DNA of 19,032 bases from DASXBJ01 sp036491755 (lineage in GTDB: Bacteria > Chloroflexota > Dormibacteria > Dormibacterales > Dormibacteraceae), in contig DASXBJ010000015.1 in NCBI GenBank assembly GCA_036491755.1, positions 1-19,032 on the forward strand, written 5' to 3'. How positions within the stretch are numbered: position 1 is the stretch's first letter; every line of letters starts with the position of its first letter. Below are positions 14,596 through 19,032 of this stretch, piece by piece. The position numbers were made by a program, and so were the translations under genes. The notes beneath the pieces were generated by a model. The model saw only the letters and a list, made by a program, of their open reading frames with translations, was not told the DNA's origin and made no database searches.

Positions 14596-15600
14596 CGCGA
14601 TCTGGTCGAAGCCGCAATCCTTCGGCTTCTTGTCCGGGCGCCATCGAAGAAAGCCCGTGGCGTGCCTGAACCGTTCGCCGGCTTCCAGCTTGTCGTAGGT
14701 CACCTCGCACACCAGCTCGGGGCGCACCGCAACCCATTCCGTGTCCTTGCCGCGCGACCAGCGGCTCATGCCCCCGGGCATGCGCCCGGGGTTGGCCTTC
14801 CACTGCTCCTCCGGAATCTCCGTCTGCAGAGGCTTCAGCTTGGTGATGAGCTCTTTGCGCTCGGCGGCGCTGAACGAGGATGTGTGGCCGACGTAATGCA
14901 TCGTGCCCTTGGGATCGTATAGCCCGAGCAGCAATGAGCCCAGGCTCGTGCCGTCGCTCGTTCTGCGCCACCCGATGACGACACAGTCCGCGGTCCGGTG
15001 GTGCTTGATCTTCACCCAGCTCCGCTTGCCGGGAATGTAGGTCCCGTCCCACGCCTTGGCGATGACGCCGTCGAGGCCCGCGCCCTCGAAGCGCTCGAAC
15101 CACTCCTGCGCCGTGGTGGCGTCTCGCGTGTAAGGGGTGAGAAAGATCGGCTTTTTGACCGCCTTGAGCAGCTTTTCGAGCCGCTTGCGCCGCTCGCCCA
15201 GGGGCTCCCTGCGGAGGTCGGTCTCGCCCTCGGCCAGGAGGTCGAACGCGATAAACCACGCGGGTGTCGCCTCCGACAGCATCCGCACACGCGATTCCGC
15301 CGGATGGACGCGCTGCTGCAGCGCGCCGAAATCAAGGCCGTTCTCGCCGACGACGATCAGCTCGCCGTCGAGGACCAGCCGGTCCTGGGAGAGCTTGCGG
15401 AAGGCCGGCAGGACCTCGGGGAAATACCGGGTCATGGGACGCCCGCCGCGGCTCATGAGCGCCACCTCGTCCCCGTCGCGGAAGGCCAGGGTGCGAAAGC
15501 CGTCCCATTTGGGCTCGTACTCCCAGCCGTCCCCTTTGGGAATCCCTTCCGCGGGCGCCGACAGCATCGGCTCCATGTCGAGCGGAATGGGCAGTTTCAA
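14551..15600 (-). CDS. ATP-dependent DNA ligase, LigC-type
   Basis: 349-residue ligase that seals nicks using ATP, resembling the small LigC-type enzymes implicated in bacterial repair. Adenylation motif I is EPKWDGFR with Lys31 as nucleotide acceptor. LVLDGELIV is motif III, FIAFDLL is motif IIIa, GLDGVIAKAWDGTYIPGKRSWVKIKH (in parts: DGVIAK motif IV and WVKIK motif V) completes the domain. An OB-fold domain follows from about residue 210 (CVVIGWRRT..., VCEVTYDKLEAGERFRHATGFLRWR). No polymerase or nuclease domain is attached, so it is not full LigD, and no Ku gene is in the window. The start is the TTG at 15600 (KLPIPLDMEPMLS); an in-frame ATG 8 codons later is the alternative. TATAGA at 15624-15619 may be its -10 box. 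Confidence 0.92.
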   Translation of the reverse strand: MKLPIPLDMEPMLSAPAEGIPKGDGWEYEPKWDGFRTLAFRDGDEVALMSRGGRPMTRYFPEVLPAFRKLSQDRLVLDGELIVVGENGLDFGALQQRVHPAESRVRMLSEATPAWFIAFDLLAEGETDLRREPLGERRKRLEKLLKAVKKPIFLTPYTRDATTAQEWFERFEGAGLDGVIAKAWDGTYIPGKRSWVKIKHHRTADCVVIGWRRTSDGTSLGSLLLGLYDPKGTMHYVGHTSSFSAAERKELITKLKPLQTEIPEEQWKANPGRMPGGMSRWSRGKDTEWVAVRPELVCEVTYDKLEAGERFRHATGFLRWRPDKKPKDCGFDQIASAAEFDVLGIFGSK

Positions 15601-15626
15601 CCTACTTGTCCCCAGGTGTCTATATC

Positions 15627-15655
15627 TTGTGGACGGCGTGCAGCAGTGCTACCAT
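15627..15655 (+). promoter_or_regulatory. possible promoter for the small RNA candidate
   Basis: TTGTGG (15627-15632, 3 of 6) and TACCAT (15650-15655, 4 of 6) with a 17-base spacer would start RNA near 15662. It is weak by matches; its interest comes from the intrinsic terminator 80 bases later on the same strand. Confidence 0.3.
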
Positions 15656-15661
15656 ATCGAC

Positions 15662-15743
15662 GGCCGATAAACGGCCGCTGAACTCGACTCCACGCCCCCA
15701 CCCCAGCCTTGGGAAGCTCGCGCAAGCGGGCTTCCCGCTTTTT
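15662..15743 (+). ncRNA. putative small non-coding RNA
   Basis: About 80 bases between a promoter-like pair and a textbook intrinsic terminator, on the strand opposite to both flanking genes. No plausible coding frame is visible and no gene follows on this strand. Near its 5' end CGGCCG (15661-15666) pairs with CGGCCG (15672-15677) around ATAAA; in the middle CCCA-GCCT-TGGG can form a short hairpin; the end is the terminator hairpin. I recognise no known RNA family. Together with its flanks this accounts for the 166-base gap between the ligase and flotillin genes. Confidence 0.35.
15724..15743 (+). terminator. intrinsic (Rho-independent) terminator
   Basis: AAGCGGG (15724-15730) pairs perfectly with CCCGCTT (15734-15740) around CTT, followed by a run of T to 15743. 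The T-run marks the plus strand as the transcribed one. The same hairpin lies 27 bases past the flotillin stop on the minus strand, but there it lacks a U-tract. Confidence 0.75.
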
Positions 15744-15766
15744 AGCGGTCGGCACAGTTTTCGCGA

Positions 15767-17626
15767 CTATGGGGCAAGCCGCTTCAACAGGTCGCCGACG
15801 GTCATCCCACCGAGCTCTTTGCCAAGGGCGTCCTTGGCCCTCGCCCAGGCCACCCTGGCGGGCGCCGGGCCCTTGTCCCCGAGTTCGGCCAACCGCAGGG
15901 CGTCATAGACCTGGATGTTCGGCACCTGGCGTAGCTCGCCGGCGAGCCACTTGCTCCATTGCGCGACAGTGGATTCCGCCGCCGCGGTGCTCGCCACCCT
16001 GGCAACCCCCTTCGATTCGGCGGCTGAGATTGCCTTGCCGGCGGCCCCGGCGACCTTCAGCGCGGCGGCCACCGCCGTGGCCTTGGCCGCCTCGTCGGCG
16101 GCTTTCTCGGCGGCGTCGACGGCCTTCTCCCTGGCGTCCTCCGCGGTGGCCTCTGCCGCGGCTGCAGCCTCGGCCGCGTGCGCCTTCATCGCGCTCAGGC
16201 CATGGCCCGCGATCTCGCTGATGCGTTCGGCCGCAGAGCCGCTCTCGCCGTTGCCGACGCCCTCGCCGTCGCCGCTGCGCAGCCTCTCGCCAAAGCCGCG
16301 TCCGAGCGCGCCGCCGATGAGGTTTGGCACGTCGAGGCCGGTCAGCCCTTTGATCGCGGTGGTCGACTCGATCATGGCCCGCGTCGCGTTCTTGACGATG
16401 TCGGATGCGCCGTCGGCGCTCATCACGGTCAGCGAATCGATGTGTCCCATGGGCTCGGCCGCCGCACGGACGATCTCCGGCAGCGCCGCCAGCACCGTCT
16501 GGATGATGGCCGCTTCATTGAACTGCTTATAGGCATCGGCCCGCATGGCGAGCGCCTTGGCCTCCGCCTCACCCTTCGTGAGCACGATCTGTGCCTCCGC
16601 CCCACCTTCCAGCCTGGTCGTCTCGGCGTCGGCCTCGGCGGACGCGATCTTTGCCCTCTTTGCGCCCTCGGCGCGCGCAATGACCGCCTGCGCCTCTGCC
16701 GCCGCGGGCTTGACGGTGGTCGAGAGCAGCTCCTTCTCCTTGCGGTCCGCCTCCAGCTGCGCCAGCTCGGTTTGCTTGCGCACGACCTCCTGCTGGGCCT
16801 CGGCCATGGCCAGCGGGCCGGCCTGGTCGGCGCGCGCCTGCGCTGCAGCGACCTGGGTCTTGGTCTCGGCTTCGCGCAGCGACACGTCTCGCGCCGCATT
16901 GATCTTGATCTGCTGCGCCTCGGCCTCCCGAACCGCCGCCTCCTGGTCGGTGGTGGCCTGGGCCATGCGGGCGTCGCGGGTCACGGTGCTGACGCTCTGC
17001 TTGCCGAGGAGCTCGATGTAGTTCGATTCGTCCGAGAAGCTCTGGATGGTGAAGGCGTCGATCTGCAGGCCGCTGGTGGCGAGGTCGCCCTTGGCCGCGT
17101 CCTGCACCTGCTGCAGCAGCTTCTGGCGGTCGCGGATGAGCTCCTCGATGGTCAGCGTGCCGACGATGGATCGCAGCGAGCCTTCGAGCACGTTCTTGAC
17201 GATCGAGTCGACCTGCTCGGGCTTGGCGTCGAGGAAGCGCTCGGCTGCGTTGCGCAGAGACTCCACGTCGCGGCCGATCTTGAACGTGGCCACGCCCTGG
17301 ACCTGGACCTTGATGCCCTGGCTGGTCACGGCGTCGCTGAGCTGGACGTTGATCTGGCGAGCGGTCAGCTTGAGCTTGCCCACCCGGTTCAGCAGCGGCA
17401 TCACGATGGTGCCGCCTCCGACCACCACCTTGACTCCCTTGTCGCCGGGCCGCGTTGAAACCTGGCCCTTCTCGTCCCGCACCTTCGCGCCCCGTGCCCC
17501 GGCCACGATGAGGGCCTCGTTGGCGCCAGCGACCTTGTAGCGGCTGGCCACGAAGGCGAGGATCAGGATGACGATGACCACCAGGGCCACCGCAAAAAAA
17601 GGTGTGGAGGTCATGAAACTAGGCAT
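15767..17626 (-). CDS. flotillin family protein with long Ala-rich C-terminal extension
   Basis: 619-residue membrane scaffold of the flotillin (FloT/FloA-like, SPFH) family, organising membrane microdomains. One N-terminal membrane helix (about 10-28), then the SPFH/PHB domain (about 30-200, with IVMPLLNRVGKLKLTARQINV in parts: RVGKL and ARQINV), then a long coiled coil of EA/AEA repeats (about 215-365). The conserved flotillin end LPEIVRAAAEPMGHIDSL follows (382-399). Residues about 440-619 are unusual: a Gly/Ser linker, an Ala/Lys/Glu-rich helix (480-540), and a terminal WSKWLAGELRQVPNIQVYDAL...DLLKRLAP region. ATG 17626 is supported by AAGGAG nine bases upstream, rather than the TTG at 17644 used by the longest frame. 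It overlaps nfeD by eight bases, so the pair is an operon. Confidence 0.93.
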   Translation of the reverse strand: MPSFMTSTPFFAVALVVIVILILAFVASRYKVAGANEALIVAGARGAKVRDEKGQVSTRPGDKGVKVVVGGGTIVMPLLNRVGKLKLTARQINVQLSDAVTSQGIKVQVQGVATFKIGRDVESLRNAAERFLDAKPEQVDSIVKNVLEGSLRSIVGTLTIEELIRDRQKLLQQVQDAAKGDLATSGLQIDAFTIQSFSDESNYIELLGKQSVSTVTRDARMAQATTDQEAAVREAEAQQIKINAARDVSLREAETKTQVAAAQARADQAGPLAMAEAQQEVVRKQTELAQLEADRKEKELLSTTVKPAAAEAQAVIARAEGAKRAKIASAEADAETTRLEGGAEAQIVLTKGEAEAKALAMRADAYKQFNEAAIIQTVLAALPEIVRAAAEPMGHIDSLTVMSADGASDIVKNATRAMIESTTAIKGLTGLDVPNLIGGALGRGFGERLRSGDGEGVGNGESGSAAERISEIAGHGLSAMKAHAAEAAAAAEATAEDAREKAVDAAEKAADEAAKATAVAAALKVAGAAGKAISAAESKGVARVASTAAAESTVAQWSKWLAGELRQVPNIQVYDALRLAELGDKGPAPARVAWARAKDALGKELGGMTVGDLLKRLAP

Positions 17627-18170
17627 CGGATCGGGCTCCTTCAATACTGGTTACCGAGGTGGGTTCGACCACGAGGTTGCCGCCGGCGACGGCCACGACC
17701 TTGACGGACCGTCCGGCCGGGATCTCGGTGTCGGCCGTGGCGGTCATGTTGTGCGAGGCGCCGGCGAAGCTGATCAGCACGGTGCCGAAGTGACTGGCCG
17801 GGATGCCGACAGAGACCCGCCCGGTGCTGCCGACCATGTCCTCCAGGCTGAACGAGTCGGTCGACTCTGCGGACTTCAGGACCTTGAAAGCCCCGAAGGC
17901 GACGCTCGCGCCGAGCACGCCCGTCACCACCGCGACGCCGGTGGCGCCACCCGGTCCGAGGTTCAGGCTGTGCAGCCCGAACAGCCCGCCAACGCCGAAC
18001 GTGGCGACGAATCCGAGCAGGAGCGGGGTCGGGGATACGCCGGCGACGTCAAAGCCGAGATGGAGCGCCCCCAGCAGGCCGCCGAAGATGTCGTCGACGA
18101 CCAGCGTGAGCAGGAGGAGACCGCCTCCCAGCAGAAGGCAGACGCCGAAGACCAGATCGGCCGTGCTCAT
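17619..18170 (-). CDS. NfeD-like membrane protein (short form)
   Basis: 183-residue partner of the flotillin. Three hydrophobic segments (about 7-30, 48-68 and 75-97) are followed by a soluble C-terminal domain from about 110 (LEDMVGSTGRVSVGIPASHFGTVLI..., AGRSVKVVAVAGGNLVVEP in parts), which looks like the NfeD OB-fold: the GSTGRV and VVAV...LVVEP strands are typical. The ClpP-like protease half of long NfeD is absent, as in the short NfeD1b group. ATG 18170 has a weak GGTGGA-like site upstream. The gene overlaps the flotillin start, an arrangement known for NfeD with flotillin/stomatin partners, so a complex of the two at the membrane is a reasonable inference. Confidence 0.88.
   Translation of the reverse strand: MSTADLVFGVCLLLGGGLLLLTLVVDDIFGGLLGALHLGFDVAGVSPTPLLLGFVATFGVGGLFGLHSLNLGPGGATGVAVVTGVLGASVAFGAFKVLKSAESTDSFSLEDMVGSTGRVSVGIPASHFGTVLISFAGASHNMTATADTEIPAGRSVKVVAVAGGNLVVEPTSVTSIEGARSDA
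17636..17641 (-). promoter_or_regulatory. flotillin Shine-Dalgarno, decides the start
   Basis: AAGGAG on the minus strand, nine bases before the ATG at 17626, inside the end of nfeD. It selects that ATG over the in-frame TTG at 17644 and ATG at 17614. Confidence 0.7.
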
Positions 18171-18234
18171 GCCACATCCACCAGCGATTGCAGTTTAGGC
18201 CGGGGGCCGGACGGGTGGAGGCGGCTGACCGAGC

Positions 18235-19032
18235 TCAGGTATCCAGGAAGGCGGCTATGGCGGTGGCGGCCTCGGGGTTCATGCCGACCGTGTAGTGGTT
18301 GGCCTCGACCTCCAGCCCCTGGGAGCTTGGGACCTCGCGCAGAAAGCGCTCGTAATCGCCCCTGCTGAGGATGTGGCCGAAGCTCGGCGGGATCTGCTGG
18401 GCGGCGCGAATGAGCAGCACGGGCATCGTGAGGCCCGGCCAGAGTGCGTAGGGATCCTGCCGCAGGCGGTACTGCTCGTCCTCCAACGGCGCCGGCTTGT
18501 GGGTCCGGAACGACACGCCGCCCTCGACGTCGACCAGCTCGTAGTTGAACAGGCGCTCCCAGGGCGCCCACGGATGGTAATGGGGCAGGCTCCTGGCCAG
18601 CGAAAGGAAGGCCTCCCGCGACGGGTACAGGGTGCCCAGCCGGTCGAGGCCGGCGTAGACCGGGACTATGGCGGACTCCTCGGGGATGCCGCCGCCGTCG
18701 ATCAGCACAACCCGCCGGACGCGGGTCGGGGCCGTCTGCGCGACGACCATCGCGATCCAGGCGCCCATGGACCAACCGATGAGGTCGAACGATGGCGCTC
18801 CCAGCCGGTCCCCCATCGCAAGGATGTCGCGGGCGTGCGATGGCCAGCCGTACGTGCCCGGCCCACTGTCGCTGCTGAGACCGCGGCCCCGAGGATCGAA
18901 GGCCAGCTTGCGATGACGGGCGCCATCCAGCGCTGCATAGATGACGTCGAAGCTCCGCAGGTTGGCGCTGAGTCCCGGTATGCCGATGACGAGGCGTCCA
19001 GTCTGCGAGCCGCTGATCTCGCACGCGATCTC
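18235..19032 (-). CDS. alpha/beta hydrolase, 5' truncated by window edge
   Basis: The last 265 residues of an alpha/beta-fold hydrolase; the frame is open to the window end, so the start lies outside. The internal ATG at 18816 is not the start: reading upstream restores the fold's first strands. Visible residues 16-28 (IGIPGLSANLRSF) form the oxyanion-hole loop, DPRGRGLS (46-53) is the second hallmark, and GWSMG (86-90) is the nucleophile elbow with Ser88. ANHYTVG near the end supplies the catalytic histidine (about 246). The acid is probably an Asp in the preceding SRGDYERF segment or at another loop, which I cannot settle. The substrate is unknown; epoxide-hydrolase or esterase-like. The 64-base gap to nfeD shows no clear promoter, so co-transcription is possible. 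Confidence 0.88.
   Translation of the reverse strand, partial: EIACEISGSQTGRLVIGIPGLSANLRSFDVIYAALDGARHRKLAFDPRGRGLSSDSGPGTYGWPSHARDILAMGDRLGAPSFDLIGWSMGAWIAMVVAQTAPTRVRRVVLIDGGGIPEESAIVPVYAGLDRLGTLYPSREAFLSLARSLPHYHPWAPWERLFNYELVDVEGGVSFRTHKPAPLEDEQYRLRQDPYALWPGLTMPVLLIRAAQQIPPSFGHILSRGDYERFLREVPSSQGLEVEANHYTVGMNPEAATAIAAFLDT

Noticed and set aside
14551..15600. A NHEJ operon (Ku-LigD) around the ligase
   Set aside because: No Ku gene and no polymerase or nuclease domain are visible; neighbours are unrelated, so only a stand-alone LigC-type ligase is claimed.
16178..17458. A 426-residue plus-strand frame antisense to flotillin
   Set aside because: Repetitive Leu/Gly/Arg composition mirrors the Ala/Glu coiled coil on the other strand; the flotillin frame has clear domains and a ribosome site.
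18235..18816. The alpha/beta hydrolase as a complete 193-residue gene from ATG 18816
   Set aside because: The upstream in-frame sequence to the window edge encodes the missing oxyanion loop and DPRGRGLS segment, so the gene is longer and cut by the window.
1..19032. A defence system, CRISPR array, prophage or insertion sequence
   Set aside because: I saw no regularly spaced long direct repeats, no transposase or integrase and no shift in base composition; all larger frames are housekeeping or metabolic families.

Overview
This is a GC-rich chromosomal window of densely packed, ordinary-looking bacterial genes. I see no tRNA or rRNA gene, insertion sequence, phage gene or CRISPR array. A proton-pumping complex I, a class II (adenosylcobalamin) ribonucleotide reductase, F420-type enzymes, an LigC-type ATP-dependent DNA ligase, TTG/GTG starts and several probably leaderless genes fit a terrestrial high-GC bacterium. 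Actinobacteria or the Chloroflexota/Dormibacterota neighbourhood are my best guess; no marker here settles it.

Layout. 1-4060 (+): the end of a nuo operon, with nuoL (5' end outside the window), nuoM and nuoN overlapping by 1-4 bases. 4117-5323 (-): a DUF1905/YdeI-like protein coupled to an SDR oxidoreductase, divergent from a Nudix hydrolase (5402-6052, +). 6063-10818: dCMP deaminase (-), divergent from rmuC (+), followed by nrdJ (+). This is a nucleotide and genome-maintenance block, and nrdJ has an elaborate 324-base upstream region. 10844-12614: a small FMN/F420-type flavin-binding protein and a GNAT acetyltransferase (both -), divergent from an F420-dependent NADP reductase-like protein (+). 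12695-14595: a nickel/cobalt permease (-), divergent from an EcsC-like membrane protein (+) across a long inverted repeat. 14551-15600 (-): ATP-dependent DNA ligase, overlapping the EcsC-like gene tail to tail. 15601-15766: an intergenic region with a possible small RNA ending in a clear intrinsic terminator. 15767-18170 (-): flotillin and its NfeD partner. 18235-19032 (-): an alpha/beta hydrolase whose start lies outside the window.

How the genes fit together. NuoLMN are the antiporter-like proton-pumping subunits of one complex. dCMP deaminase makes dUMP for thymidylate synthesis and NrdJ makes deoxyribonucleotides, so they act in the same pool. The Ni/Co permease could supply cobalt for the cobalamin NrdJ needs (inference). 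NfeD and flotillin form a classic membrane-microdomain pair.

The most interesting non-coding signals are the nrdJ upstream region (an 11-base-phased degenerate repeat containing a high-GC DnaA box, a strong promoter, and a leader with a 14-bp hairpin plus a helix touching the Shine-Dalgarno), the orphan terminator and putative sRNA near 15.7 kb, and the 14-base inverted repeat between the Ni/Co permease and the EcsC-like gene. I found no convincing wholly new multi-gene system. All of this was read by eye, with no database search or folding program.
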